A stretch of 32,516 nucleotides of DNA from Deltaproteobacteria bacterium (GTDB taxonomy: Bacteria; Myxococcota_A; Polyangia; JAAYKL01): positions 1-32,516 of the forward strand of contig JAFGXQ010000003.1 in assembly GCA_016936575.1 (NCBI GenBank), in the 5' to 3' direction. Under the pieces are notes generated by a model. The model worked only from the letters and a program-made list of their open reading frames with translations. It made no database searches and was not told the origin of the DNA. Position 1 is the first letter of the stretch; each line of letters begins with the position of its first letter. Positions 9,295-18,228 of this stretch are shown here, piece after piece. The position numbers and the translations under genes are program-made.

Positions 9295-10362
9295 GTGGCG
9301 GACTTTTCGATATACCGGGCCCATTTAAAAACCATTCTACTACTCGTTGTCGGCTTTTGTTCAGCCTCGTGTCTGCTTCCGGGCAAACCCGGATACGGCA
9401 GACCGCCGAAGAAGCCGCTGATAGACGGAATATATACCGCCGACCCGTCTGCACATGTGTTCGATGGAAAACTGTATATCTATCCGTCGCACGATCAGGA
9501 CGACGACGGTACCCACGCCGGTGATGCGGATGCATACAACATGGTGGACTACCACGTTTTTTCAATGGAACAGGCCACAGGCCCGGTCACCGACCATGGC
9601 GTTGCATTGCGCGTATCCGATATTCCCTGGGTGAGTCGCCAACTCTGGGCGCCGGATGCTGCGTACAAAAACGATACGTATTTCCTATATTTTCCTGCGC
9701 GTGATCGGCGGGGGATATTTCGTATCGGCGTTGCGGTCAGCGATTCTCCCACCGGTCCATTCATAGCCGATCCCGCACCGATAGAAGGAAGTTTCAGCAT
9801 CGACCCGGCGGTTTTTGTTGACGATGATGACCAGGCATACATGTACTTTGGAGGTCTGTGGGGAGGAGAACTGGAGCGGTGGACAACCGGTTCATACAAT
9901 CCACAAGGTACCGAACCCGCAGCAGGCACGCCGGCTATCGGTCCTCGTGTCGCCAGACTATCCGCAAATATGCGCTCATTCGACGGCCCCGTAAAAGAAG
10001 CGCAAATCATCACCGCGGACGGAACGCCTGTCAAAGCGGGCAGCGCTATGCGTTTTTTTGAAGGGGCTTGGGTCCATAAAAAAGGAACCACCTACTATTT
10101 ATCGTATTCTACCGGGGACAACCACACAATTGTGTACGCAACCAGCAACTCGCCCTGGGGGCCGTTCATATACAGAGGGGTAATCCTCAGCCCTGTCATC
10201 GGTTGGACCACCCATCACTCGATTGTTGAATTCAAAGGGAAATGGTACCTTTTTTATCATGACGCATCGCTATCCGGAGGCGTTGACCATCAGCGCTGCG
10301 TAAAAGTGGCTGAGTTGGAATATCGCCAGGACGGAAGCATCAAACCCATCAAACCGGAATAA
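9295..10362 (+). CDS. GH43 family glycoside hydrolase lipoprotein (single-domain)
   Basis: Lipoprotein of 355 aa, probably acting on arabinoxylan or arabino-oligosaccharides. Lipobox SASC (Cys26). A single GH43 propeller fills the protein. Candidate catalytic residues are Asp50 (YTADPSAHVFDGKLY), Asp170 (SIDPAVFVDDDD) and Glu256 (FFEGAWVHKKG); strand motifs such as LSYSTGDNH and WYLFYHDASLSGG fit XynD-like enzymes. It has no accessory domain, unlike the GH43 at 1248. GTG at 9295 is chosen because GAGG lies at correct spacing; GTG at 9289 is in frame but overlaps that site. It is the last gene of the run, convergent with the sensor gene. Confidence 0.88.
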   Translation: MADFSIYRAHLKTILLLVVGFCSASCLLPGKPGYGRPPKKPLIDGIYTADPSAHVFDGKLYIYPSHDQDDDGTHAGDADAYNMVDYHVFSMEQATGPVTDHGVALRVSDIPWVSRQLWAPDAAYKNDTYFLYFPARDRRGIFRIGVAVSDSPTGPFIADPAPIEGSFSIDPAVFVDDDDQAYMYFGGLWGGELERWTTGSYNPQGTEPAAGTPAIGPRVARLSANMRSFDGPVKEAQIITADGTPVKAGSAMRFFEGAWVHKKGTTYYLSYSTGDNHTIVYATSNSPWGPFIYRGVILSPVIGWTTHHSIVEFKGKWYLFYHDASLSGGVDHQRCVKVAELEYRQDGSIKPIKPE

Positions 10363-10381
10363 ATCGTTAGAAAAGTTGGGT

Positions 10382-10406
10382 CATCCGCCATGCGTCGCAT
10401 TGGATG
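10382..10406. terminator. Weak hairpin between convergent genes
   Basis: CATCC (10382-10386) pairs with GGATG (10402-10406), with an inner ATGC/GCAT stem around GTC. It sits in the 57-bp gap between the convergent GH43 and sensor genes and could end both transcripts, but no T-run follows. Confidence 0.3.
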
Positions 10407-10419
10407 GATTTGGGCACAA

Positions 10420-12195
10420 TCACCGGTTCGCGCTGCCGCTTTTCTGATTCAGCAAACAGGCGGAGATTGCACTGCTTAAATGAGAACGCAACTCTTCGTA
10501 CATAAACAAATACCCCTGTGTGCTATGCTCGAAGACCGCGAATCCAATATACATATTTTCAAAATGCAGCGGCATCACCACACGGTTGGTTGCTCTATTA
10601 TTTGAATATATGGAATCCGGAAAAAAGCGCCCACATTCCATCTCGCCGGTTTCCACGATATGCATTGTTCCGTCGTCGTCCGTGTCATAGGCAAACAAAA
10701 CACTGTAGCTGCGCGGACAATTCCACTCCTGAGGTGAAATGGGGTTCTCAAACAGTGCAACAGAATGACTCCGGATTCCCAACGCCGGCAGTCCCACAAG
10801 AAGGGTGTGCAGCAAATTTTTCATGCGGAATGAGCTGATCATCCGCTGTTTCGTGATGTTCACCCGCCGCCTAAACTCGTCGCGGAGCAGCTCTTCCTCG
10901 CTACCGCGCCCCGCCAGTTGCTCACGAACAAATGTTCCCGCCTGCTGCAGCAGATTATTCGCCTCGCCCAGCTGATCGGCATTCCCAAACAGAGACGCCA
11001 CATACATGGTCAGCTCTCGCAAAATCGCGTGCATGAATTGCTCTGCGTCGCTGAATTCAAACGAACGGTATAAAAGCATGTCGACTTCGTTTAAAAAGAT
11101 GTTTCGTATCACGGGTCGTTGCACGTCCCAAACCAGGCTTCCCACCAGATTCTCCAGCATTCCGCGTAACTCCGCATCTCCGGGGTATCCTTTGGCTTTT
11201 CTTTTCACGCATGTCAGCGCTGTCCGTTTCAGATGCTCCACAACCTCATCACTGCTCAATCCGTTGATTTGCTGTTGAATGGCGCGAGAACTCTCCACTT
11301 TCTTTGAAAAACATCCGCACGAGCGCCGATGAACCGGCATGGTGGGCAACACAATTGAAAAATCAACCGGTTCGTTGTCCAGCTGGGCACGAACGCTGTC
11401 AATCGCTGCACGCCCCAAATCCCGCAAAGGTTGGCGAACGGTTGCCAGAGACGGAGTCACCATTGATGCCTCTGCCACGTCATCAAAACCGGTTATCGCC
11501 ACTTCAGAGGGAACGAGTATGCCATTCCGGGCCAGCTCTTCCATCGCCCCGAATGCGGAATAGTCATTGACGGCGACCACACCGTCAAACTCCACATTGG
11601 ATGTCAGCAATCGTTTAATTGCATCTGCGCCGTGACGCGCGGTGAAGCCCCCTTCCTGCACGAGCTCCGGTCGAAATGTACGATTGTTGGCTTCGAGACC
11701 GCGCTTGTAAGCGTGATATCGTTCCTCAGCTTCCACATGATCTATAGATCCCTTGACAAATGCGATATTTCGCAGGTTATGCACGGAGACCAAGTGCTCA
11801 ATGGTCGATTCAATACCGCTGCCGTTATCAACCAACACCGAATGATACCCTGGAACCGGTTCCGCGATACAAACAATGGGACGACCGTCAAACCGCGCGC
11901 ACAACCGTTTCACATATTCTTTTCCCTGCATATTGGTAATGGGGCTGGTGATTAAAATCATCGCATCGATATTGCTTTTCACTACAATATCAGCCAGCAG
12001 TTGGTAATGAAAATCCAACCGCTCTTCAAATCCCGTATCAAAATGCGCGCTACCATCCTGGGTGGTACCCACCAGGGTAATCAGCTTCATGCCCTGCTCG
12101 GCGGCACGTTCCGTCAAACCCTGCCATATTCCCGCCTGATATAATTCGTGTACCGCATCGGTGAGCACACCTACTGTATACCTTCGATCACTCAT
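10420..12195 (-). CDS. LacI-type periplasmic-binding-protein sensor without DNA-binding domain
   Basis: Cytosolic protein of 591 aa with no signal peptide. Residues ~5-300 form a LacI/GalR-type ligand-binding fold (VGVLTDAVHELYQAGIWQGL, VVAVNDYSAFGAMEELARNG, AITGFDDVAEASMVTPSLATVRQP), which in relatives binds a sugar. After a Cys pair (RRSCGCF) comes a ~170-residue helical region, then a GAF-like domain at ~450-585 (LPALGIRSHSVALFENP, YIGFAVFE). Related proteins go on to a GGDEF, kinase or AraC output; here the chain stops, and no LacI helix-turn-helix precedes the sensor. The start at 12195 has AGGG at 5-bp spacing; longer in-frame starts add residues unlike the family. It may act through a partner protein. 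Its gene lies between the CAZyme operon and the lipoprotein at 12588. Confidence 0.8.
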   Translation of the reverse strand: MSDRRYTVGVLTDAVHELYQAGIWQGLTERAAEQGMKLITLVGTTQDGSAHFDTGFEERLDFHYQLLADIVVKSNIDAMILITSPITNMQGKEYVKRLCARFDGRPIVCIAEPVPGYHSVLVDNGSGIESTIEHLVSVHNLRNIAFVKGSIDHVEAEERYHAYKRGLEANNRTFRPELVQEGGFTARHGADAIKRLLTSNVEFDGVVAVNDYSAFGAMEELARNGILVPSEVAITGFDDVAEASMVTPSLATVRQPLRDLGRAAIDSVRAQLDNEPVDFSIVLPTMPVHRRSCGCFSKKVESSRAIQQQINGLSSDEVVEHLKRTALTCVKRKAKGYPGDAELRGMLENLVGSLVWDVQRPVIRNIFLNEVDMLLYRSFEFSDAEQFMHAILRELTMYVASLFGNADQLGEANNLLQQAGTFVREQLAGRGSEEELLRDEFRRRVNITKQRMISSFRMKNLLHTLLVGLPALGIRSHSVALFENPISPQEWNCPRSYSVLFAYDTDDDGTMHIVETGEMECGRFFPDSIYSNNRATNRVVMPLHFENMYIGFAVFEHSTQGYLFMYEELRSHLSSAISACLLNQKSGSANR

Positions 12196-12304
12196 ACATG
12201 CCCTGAGGAAGCAATGTCCGAATGAGCTGTTTCGAAAAGCGTGATGACGAATTTGCCATTGCCTTGCACCGCGGGTGAGCATGTTCCAGGATGTACATTG
12301 TTAT

Positions 12305-12333
12305 AGTATAAAATACATTTTCCTCTGTGCCAG
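12305..12333 (-). promoter_or_regulatory. Candidate promoter of the sensor gene
   Basis: On the minus strand CTGGCA (12328-12333), a 17-bp spacer and TATACT (12305-12310) form a plausible sigma70 promoter, giving a leader of ~100 nt before the start at 12195. Confidence 0.4.
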
Positions 12334-12352
12334 CCAGATTTCCGGTTGGCTG
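12331..12352. promoter_or_regulatory. Inverted repeat CAGCCA-N10-TGGCTG
   Basis: Perfect 6-bp arms with a 10-bp gap, overlapping the -35 side of the sensor promoter on the minus strand. A possible operator for control of the sensor gene; no cognate factor is known. Confidence 0.25.
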
Positions 12353-12485
12353 AATATCCAGGCTGTGCACCGAATCCGAACGACGCGGTACTTTCCTGAT
12401 GAACATAACAGACGAAAGGTCAATTACAACCAGTCGCAAAGGCCCATAAATTCTTTTAAAATGTCTCTTGCGTTAGAAAGTTTTC

Positions 12486-12514
12486 TTGTAAATCCCCAAT
12501 TAATATGGTCTAAA
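12486..12514 (+). promoter_or_regulatory. Candidate promoter of the lipoprotein at 12588
   Basis: TTGTAA (12486-12491), 17-bp spacer, TCTAAA (12509-12514). The hexamers are moderate, but the -35 sequence, spacer and distance to the following dyad are identical to those before the gene at 230. The rest of the 392-bp divergent region holds only the sensor promoter and the inverted repeat. Confidence 0.4.
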
Positions 12515-12522
12515 TTCAATTA

Positions 12523-12541
12523 GTAAAACTACTTTACAAAG
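12523..12541. promoter_or_regulatory. Candidate operator, dyad GTWAA-N5-TTWAC (copy 2)
   Basis: GTAAA-ACTAC-TTTAC followed by AAAG, starting 9 bp after the predicted -10 hexamer and 65 bp upstream of the ATG. Same dyad and same tail as at 191 and 31075. Confidence 0.5.
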
Positions 12542-12587
12542 ATAACAGATTCACGGAATCAAGCAAACAATAAAAAAGGTGTGCATT

Positions 12588-13841
12588 ATGAAAAAACTGG
12601 TTTTAGGGCTTCTCGGATTCTGCATCGCGCCGGCTGTTCTCGGCGGCTGCGCAGCATCTCCCGAAGAGTACTCCACTGAGCACAATCCAGAGTATGAAAT
12701 CACATACCTGCTCACGGATTTTGAAATCAACAGCAATCGAAACGCCGAGGCGGCATTTCGCAATGTGGACCCGATGGGGTGGCACTACATGTACGACGAT
12801 TCGAAAACCCTCGACGACTATGTAGAACCCCACGCGCAGCAATCCGAAATGTGTCGCGACCTGGAAACCGATGTGCCGCTGATTCCCACACCACCAGAAT
12901 GCGATATTATGACCGGATATCAGGTCAACGCTCAAAACCCGTTCACCGAATTCGGCAGTCAGATGTCGTTTCACTGGAGCGGTACTGCGAAAATCAACGG
13001 TGTCGGCTTCGGTACGTACTTTGCAGACTACAGTTTTAATCCGATATACACCGCGGCAAACCCGAATATTCTGGTTCGAGATGGCCAGGGGCGACTCCCC
13101 GCCACGTTCTCCAACGGCCGGAAACTCTCGAACGGCACGCCATTTTGTAAAGATAACGGCGATTTCGCCGGACGTATCCACCACTGCTATTACGATACCG
13201 ATGCGAGCGACGATTTAGCCTGCATCCAGTCCGGAAAAGTTTGTAACACCATGGCTGAGGACAACGATGAAAACTGCTGCTGCCTGGCCAGACAACCGTT
13301 CCTGGACCGCTTCACATATGACCAGAAAGGAAAGTATCTGGTGGATGGTTCCATCTACACACAAGGCGCCATTTATACCGACACCGACGGGATGGAGCAT
13401 TTCGAGTTGGCGTATGAGCATCAGAGCACTATGAAAGAACCTCGCTGCCTTGGGGATTTGGGACAAGAAGGATTTGTCATGTGGGCAACCGGCGATGCAG
13501 ATTTGGAAGTGCAGCTGCTTGTTCAGGAAACCGCGCCGCTCACCGACGGCGGCATCTGCGACGAAGCCGGGGGAGAAAAATGTTACGACCATCCGACCGT
13601 GGTATTTGAACTAGACGATCAATGGCGCGAATACCACGCCTCATGGGATGAATTCGTACAGGAAGGTTGGGGGAAGCCGGTTATCCTCGACCCCAACAAA
13701 ATCATCAATATTCAGTTGAAAGTGAATGGCCCCAAATGGGGGGGAACCACGGAATTCGATATTTGGATGGACCAGATGGGTTTTTACGGCGGTACGAAAT
13801 GGGAATTTGTGAAGGCGCTGTCTGACTCGGATAATCAATAA
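12588..13841 (+). CDS. CBM-like lipoprotein, function unassigned
   Basis: Lipoprotein of 417 aa, lipobox LGGC (Cys21). No catalytic motif is recognised. The opening YLLTDFEINSNRNAEAAF and the closing pattern (WREYHASWDEFVQEGWGKP, then DPNKIINIQLKV and FDIWMDQMGFYGG) resemble the jelly-roll fold of CBM11/CBM30-type domains in bacterial cellulases, where a D-F-E start and a W-D-x-x-x-F strand shape a glycan cleft. In between lies a Cys-rich insertion (ENCCCLA, CNTMAEDNDENC) likely held by disulfides. AAAGGTG precedes the ATG at good spacing; an upstream in-frame GTG at 12579 is less likely. It carries the same operator-like dyad as the GH43 operon and GH8 gene, suggesting a role in glycan capture. 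The assignment rests on pattern, not a database match. Confidence 0.7.
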   Translation: MKKLVLGLLGFCIAPAVLGGCAASPEEYSTEHNPEYEITYLLTDFEINSNRNAEAAFRNVDPMGWHYMYDDSKTLDDYVEPHAQQSEMCRDLETDVPLIPTPPECDIMTGYQVNAQNPFTEFGSQMSFHWSGTAKINGVGFGTYFADYSFNPIYTAANPNILVRDGQGRLPATFSNGRKLSNGTPFCKDNGDFAGRIHHCYYDTDASDDLACIQSGKVCNTMAEDNDENCCCLARQPFLDRFTYDQKGKYLVDGSIYTQGAIYTDTDGMEHFELAYEHQSTMKEPRCLGDLGQEGFVMWATGDADLEVQLLVQETAPLTDGGICDEAGGEKCYDHPTVVFELDDQWREYHASWDEFVQEGWGKPVILDPNKIINIQLKVNGPKWGGTTEFDIWMDQMGFYGGTKWEFVKALSDSDNQ

Positions 13842-13879
13842 ATCATTCCTCTGCCGACCTTGCGTTCGGTTGCGCTCTC

Positions 13880-16800
13880 CTATTCCGCAATTGTTGTGAA
13901 CTCACATGTCGCGGTGCATTTCAGGCTTCCCACCGGACCGTCATCGCATTCTTCCCCAGCGTTTTCATCAATGATATAATCTCCGCAACGGGGAGCCATC
14001 GTGCAATCGGGGTTACATCCACCATATGCGCCGGCATTGGTTCCGGTGTCACACTGCTCCATCCCGTTTCGAATGCCGTCCCCGCAATAGGGGGCCGGCT
14101 GACAATCATATCCGCAGCCTGCACCATTCAACGAATACGCGGCATTCTCCGCACCCAGGTCGCAGGTCTCGTATTCTGCCTGAACAACGCCGTCACCACA
14201 ATAGGGGCCCCAATCACAGGTTGTGGTGCAACCATCGTAGGCACTGTCGTCGTTTGCTGCGCCGTTGTCGCACAACTCGAAATTCGATTGGACCACCCCA
14301 TCACCACAACTGGGAACCGCTACGCATCCTTCCCCGCACGCATCCGCCACGAATGCATAGATGTCGTCATTGTATCCGTTGTCACATTCCTCACCCTGCA
14401 CCGCTTGCACCACACCGTCACCACAGCGCGGCCCCAGCGTGCATGATTTGGTACAGCCGTCATATGTTTTATTGTTGTTGGCGGCTCCCTCATCACATTC
14501 TTCCATGCCTTCATAAACATCTCCGTCCCCGCAGTACGGCCCCAGTTCGCATTCCGTGCTGCAGCTGCCGTAGACCGGCTCTTCTGCCGCATCAAAGGCG
14601 AACGTTCCGTAATCGCATTCCTCGCTTCCGTCAGTCGCAACCAATCCGTCTCCACAGTAGGGAACATACTGACAGTCTGCGCCGCAACCGGAAGAACCGT
14701 CACACTGCTCCAGTCCGTTTCGTATATTATCGCCGCAATAGGGCGGCGTCTGACAGTCGTATCCGCATCCACTGCCGTCTGCCGAGTAGGTGACGAAAGT
14801 CCCATCCGGTCCGGGGTCACATGTCTCTTCTTCTTCGTCCACAACACCGTCACCGCAGTATCCCCCCAGAGACTTACAATTTGCGGCGCATCCGCCGTAG
14901 CTGTTGTCGTTCACCCCATCGTCACAAACCTCATATGCCGATTGCAAAATCCCATCCCCGCAGTATCCGGGAAGGATGCACCCGGGAGAACAGTTGTTGG
15001 ACGCGGCGTTTGCCGTTAGCGCCCAGGGCAAATCCACGTTCAGCCCGTTGTCACATTCCTCATCTGAATTCTGAATCTCGTTGTCGCCGCAATATGTGAA
15101 CTCGCAGGCAGTGCTGCAGGCGCCGTACACACCGTCTTCATTGTCGTCACCCTCATCACAAATCTCCGTCCCGGCGATAATGCCGTCACCGCAATCACTC
15201 TGACAATAGGAACGAGGCGCGATAAACCCGTCCAGGGTAAGTCGATAATTCGACTCGACGGGACAGCGTTCTGCCTGAAAAATAACAATTTCATACACGC
15301 CGCCCACTTCGAGACCGAATCGGTCATCTGTGAGGTCACCGATTTCGGCTGTTTCCAACTCGCAGTCATTCGGTGTGCCGCCCGCGTAGCCGTTTAAACT
15401 ACAGTCCTCATCGGTGGCCAGTCCGTCAGCGCCGTCATCGCCGAGCACAACCCGCCCCCACTGCGAGGTGTGAATGCCGCCGATATCCACTGCCAAACGC
15501 CCGTTTATAAACACCCAAACGTCGTCATCTCCAAAAAACGTCAACGTCTCTCCTCCCTGATACTGGAAAAAATACCGTAATTCGCTGGTAAAATGAAAGT
15601 TTCGCTCTTCACCGCTCCAGACTCCACAGTCGGTACCCGCATTATTAAATGTGCAGCCATGCCCTCGCATGGGCACCGGATTCTCGTCGCGCGTTGTTCC
15701 CAGTGGATAAAACAGATTGCCTGAACTCTCAAACTCGTACGCCGATGTGGCGCCCACCCGTGTCAGCAGCAGAGTATCAACGCCGGCGGCGGGCATGGGC
15801 ATAGGGTCAACTGCAATTGATATGATTTCTGAACCGTCATCCATCACGCTTTCCGGATCCAACACCGACGAGTTGCTGTCGCGGTACCAAAGCGCATACG
15901 CAGCTGCGTGATATGCCCAGTTGTCGTCGTTATCCGCAATGACATCCCAGGTAATCGTTGAAAAACTGCCGTCTGCCAACTGCGGTTTTCCGTCGGCGTC
16001 CAGCCGCCCGCATGTTGTACTGTTCGATGTGTTGCACACATCCCCCGCAATCCCCAGATCACTGCCGCTTCCGGGAACGTTGTCGGCCTTCATATGCGGA
16101 TGCCCCCCCACCCGTAAGCGATGCATGAAATCCCGGTACGTCACTTTCACTTCCAGACTGTCGGGGTAGTCCACACTACCGGTGCAGTCCCAACCGGGCT
16201 CCTCAATACAGTCGGCAGAACAGCCGTCGCCGTCATCCTGGTTTCCGTCGTCACATTGCTCACCGCTGCTGACCATGCCGTCGCCGCAGGTGACATGAAC
16301 CACCGGATTGGTTCCGACATCCACGACCGGTTCCAGCTGACACGTCGGTCCGCAGCTGTCGCCGGCGATTGTATTTCCGTCGTCACACCCTTCTCCGGCT
16401 TCGGTTTCCCCATTGCCGCACACACTCGGCGCACACTCGGTACCGTCGGTTCCACAGTCATATCCCGGATCAACTCGACAGTTCGTGCAGCCGTCGTCAT
16501 CCACGTCGTTTCCATCATCACACTGTTCGTTCCCCCCCAATAAACCGTCACCGCAGTCCGTCATGCAATCAATTCCGGGAGGGCACACCCAACCCGTCTC
16601 CACAACGCACTGATCATCGCACCCGTCTTCGATCGCATCATTTCCATCGTCGCATTGTTCGTCCGGTGCACGAATACCATCGCCACACAACGATTCCACA
16701 CATTCGGAGGGTGACCCGGAACAGTACCAGCCGTCCTGCACTTCGCAGGCATCACAGGCCAGAGAGGTCGATGCCCCCACATCGCATTGTTCTCCGGACT

Positions 16801-17944
16801 GGACAATACCGTCTCCGCATTCGGGAATCCGATAGCAGTAGTTGGCCACCGGGCACGTAAACCCTTCCTCCAATTGACAATCGTCGGTACACCCCTCACC
16901 ATTGTCGCCGTCGCATTCCTCCAGATATTCGATAACGCTGTTGCCGCACACCGGCTCGTCAACCAGATCATTTTCATACCCCTGGCAGGCGGTGGCCCCT
17001 GTATCATAGCAGGTTTCGTGCCCCGCCAACCCGGGGTCACACACTTCGCCCGGCTCCAATATGCCGTTGCCGCACTCGATGGTACTGACACACTCGCTCG
17101 GCGCGGTTCCCGTGCAGTCGAAGTACGGCTCAATCAAGCATTGAACGTTGCATCCATCGCCGCTGTCCCGGTTGCCGTCATCGCACTCTTCTGTGGACAC
17201 CACCAATCCATCCCCACATTCGGCACTGCAACCCAACGACGAACAACGATATCCCTCTTCGACTTCACAGTTCGCGGAGCAACCGTCCCCATCTTTTGTA
17301 TTGTTATCGTCGCAGGCTTCGTCGGGAGTTCTGGTGCCGTCGCCGCAAACCAGCGGGATACACGCTTCTCCCGGTATACAGTAAAAACCGTCTTCCTGCT
17401 CGCACGCCGCACTGCAACCGTCAGCGTCCACCATATTGCCATCATCGCACTGCTCACCGCGCGCACGCACGCTGTCACCGCAAACCGGAATTTCAACACA
17501 GGAGCGTCCGGGTCTGGGGCAGCTCCATCCATCAGCAACCGCATCACATGCTTCGCTGCATCCGTCCGTCTTGTTTGCTTCACCTTCGTCGCACACCTCC
17601 CCCCCTTCGAGTACTCCGTTGCCGCAAACCACCGTGTTGACACATGGTTCACCGGGTACAGAACAATCATACTCCGGATTCTGATAAATACAGTCGGCAG
17701 AGCATCCGTCGCTATCCAAGACGCCGCCGTCATCACACAATTCCCCCAGCTCCACGACACCGTTTCCGCAGACAGCGGTCGCACTGGCGTTCGTATCTCC
17801 CGGCGCGGGGTCACTGTCGGTTGCATTTACAGCGGAATCGGAACTGGTATCCCCACTGTCGGTTCCGTCGCTATCTCCCTTTCCGCCGTCACTACACCCT
17901 ACAAAAAGAAGTCCAATCCCAAGAGACAATAAAAATGCTCTCAT
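13880..17944 (-). CDS. Giant fibro-slime lipoprotein with 24 Cys-rich (DUF4215/myxo_disulf) repeats
   Basis: Lipoprotein of 1354 aa, lipobox FVGC (Cys17), then an acidic Asp/Ser/Thr linker to ~residue 60. Twelve repeats of the CG(N/D)G...E.CDDGN..DGDGC...C type (~60-590) are followed by one fibro-slime domain (~595-910: [60 protein letters not shown]). Twelve more repeats of a shorter class (YCGDG...CD.G...YGGC...C) follow. In Fibrobacter, fibro-slime proteins are linked to cellulose adhesion; in myxobacteria the repeats occur in secreted and surface proteins. There is no C-terminal anchor, so the lipid is the likely anchor. The start at 17944 is chosen for AAAGG at 7-bp spacing; ATG at 17959 lacks one. 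Likely a rigid disulfide-rich surface adhesin. Confidence 0.92.
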   Translation of the reverse strand: MRAFLLSLGIGLLFVGCSDGGKGDSDGTDSGDTSSDSAVNATDSDPAPGDTNASATAVCGNGVVELGELCDDGGVLDSDGCSADCIYQNPEYDCSVPGEPCVNTVVCGNGVLEGGEVCDEGEANKTDGCSEACDAVADGWSCPRPGRSCVEIPVCGDSVRARGEQCDDGNMVDADGCSAACEQEDGFYCIPGEACIPLVCGDGTRTPDEACDDNNTKDGDGCSANCEVEEGYRCSSLGCSAECGDGLVVSTEECDDGNRDSGDGCNVQCLIEPYFDCTGTAPSECVSTIECGNGILEPGEVCDPGLAGHETCYDTGATACQGYENDLVDEPVCGNSVIEYLEECDGDNGEGCTDDCQLEEGFTCPVANYCYRIPECGDGIVQSGEQCDVGASTSLACDACEVQDGWYCSGSPSECVESLCGDGIRAPDEQCDDGNDAIEDGCDDQCVVETGWVCPPGIDCMTDCGDGLLGGNEQCDDGNDVDDDGCTNCRVDPGYDCGTDGTECAPSVCGNGETEAGEGCDDGNTIAGDSCGPTCQLEPVVDVGTNPVVHVTCGDGMVSSGEQCDDGNQDDGDGCSADCIEEPGWDCTGSVDYPDSLEVKVTYRDFMHRLRVGGHPHMKADNVPGSGSDLGIAGDVCNTSNSTTCGRLDADGKPQLADGSFSTITWDVIADNDDNWAYHAAAYALWYRDSNSSVLDPESVMDDGSEIISIAVDPMPMPAAGVDTLLLTRVGATSAYEFESSGNLFYPLGTTRDENPVPMRGHGCTFNNAGTDCGVWSGEERNFHFTSELRYFFQYQGGETLTFFGDDDVWVFINGRLAVDIGGIHTSQWGRVVLGDDGADGLATDEDCSLNGYAGGTPNDCELETAEIGDLTDDRFGLEVGGVYEIVIFQAERCPVESNYRLTLDGFIAPRSYCQSDCGDGIIAGTEICDEGDDNEDGVYGACSTACEFTYCGDNEIQNSDEECDNGLNVDLPWALTANAASNNCSPGCILPGYCGDGILQSAYEVCDDGVNDNSYGGCAANCKSLGGYCGDGVVDEEEETCDPGPDGTFVTYSADGSGCGYDCQTPPYCGDNIRNGLEQCDGSSGCGADCQYVPYCGDGLVATDGSEECDYGTFAFDAAEEPVYGSCSTECELGPYCGDGDVYEGMEECDEGAANNNKTYDGCTKSCTLGPRCGDGVVQAVQGEECDNGYNDDIYAFVADACGEGCVAVPSCGDGVVQSNFELCDNGAANDDSAYDGCTTTCDWGPYCGDGVVQAEYETCDLGAENAAYSLNGAGCGYDCQPAPYCGDGIRNGMEQCDTGTNAGAYGGCNPDCTMAPRCGDYIIDENAGEECDDGPVGSLKCTATCEFTTIAE

Positions 17945-17964
17945 CTCAATACCTTTCATGTTGC

Positions 17965-17996
17965 GATATTTCTACATTTGCTCGTTATCACTGTGA
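17965..17996 (+). repeat. Imperfect ~32-bp direct repeat, copy A
   Basis: Begins GATATTTCTACATTTG and ends GTTATCACTGTGA; aligns over its full length with 18136-18167 with only a few changes. It lies directly upstream of the fibro-slime gene start. Function unknown; possibly a binding site shared by the divergent genes. Confidence 0.45.
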
Positions 17997-18122
17997 AGTG
18001 CTCCAATGACCCCTTATCGGGTGTCTAATGAATAATTTTTAGATAAAAAATGAAAACACTGTTACGAAAAATTATCACTGTCTGCAGATTTTTTCAGAAA
18101 TGTAAATCATGGAAACAACGGA

Positions 18123-18131
18123 TTATCCACA
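18123..18131 (+). promoter_or_regulatory. DnaA-box consensus TTATCCACA
   Basis: An exact match to the consensus DnaA box in an AT-rich divergent intergenic region, with looser TTATC(A/G)CTG sequences at 17985, 18072 and 18158. One consensus box is not enough to call an origin, and dnaA/dnaN are not nearby. Confidence 0.3.
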
Positions 18132-18135
18132 GAAC

Positions 18136-18167
18136 GATATATCTACATTCTGCAAAGTTATCGCTGA
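18136..18167 (+). repeat. Imperfect ~32-bp direct repeat, copy B
   Basis: GATATATCTACATTCTG...GTTATCGCTGA, the partner of copy A, same orientation. Its end overlaps the -35 of the candidate promoter of the small lipoprotein gene. Confidence 0.45.
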
Positions 18168-18191
18168 CGATTCGAAATAAATCGATATACT
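18164..18191 (+). promoter_or_regulatory. Candidate promoter of the small lipoprotein gene
   Basis: CTGACG (18164-18169), 16-bp spacer, TATACT (18186-18191), ~37 bp upstream of the ATG at 18229. Confidence 0.4.
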
Positions 18192-18228
18192 GCAGGTTAC
18201 ACCCCAATCTTCAGAAAAAGGAAACCAA

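Noticed and set aside
12188..12439. Minus-strand frame of 83 codons overlapping the sensor start by 8 bp
   Set aside because: The arrangement could allow coupling, but its TTG and later ATG lack ribosome sites, the predicted sensor promoter lies inside it, and the product is unrecognised. It would be worth revisiting if conserved in relatives.
16787..17932. Open plus-strand frame of 381 codons opposite the giant Cys-rich lipoprotein
   Set aside because: It is an antisense shadow produced by the repetitive codon use of the CGDG/CDDG repeats. It lacks a ribosome site and family resemblance. A similar shadow lies at 25716-26525 opposite the second such protein.
17960..18228. Replication origin
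   Set aside because: Only one consensus DnaA box plus loose variants, no dnaA/dnaN/gidA neighbours, and no clear unwinding element; dnaB nearby is its usual ribosomal-operon context.
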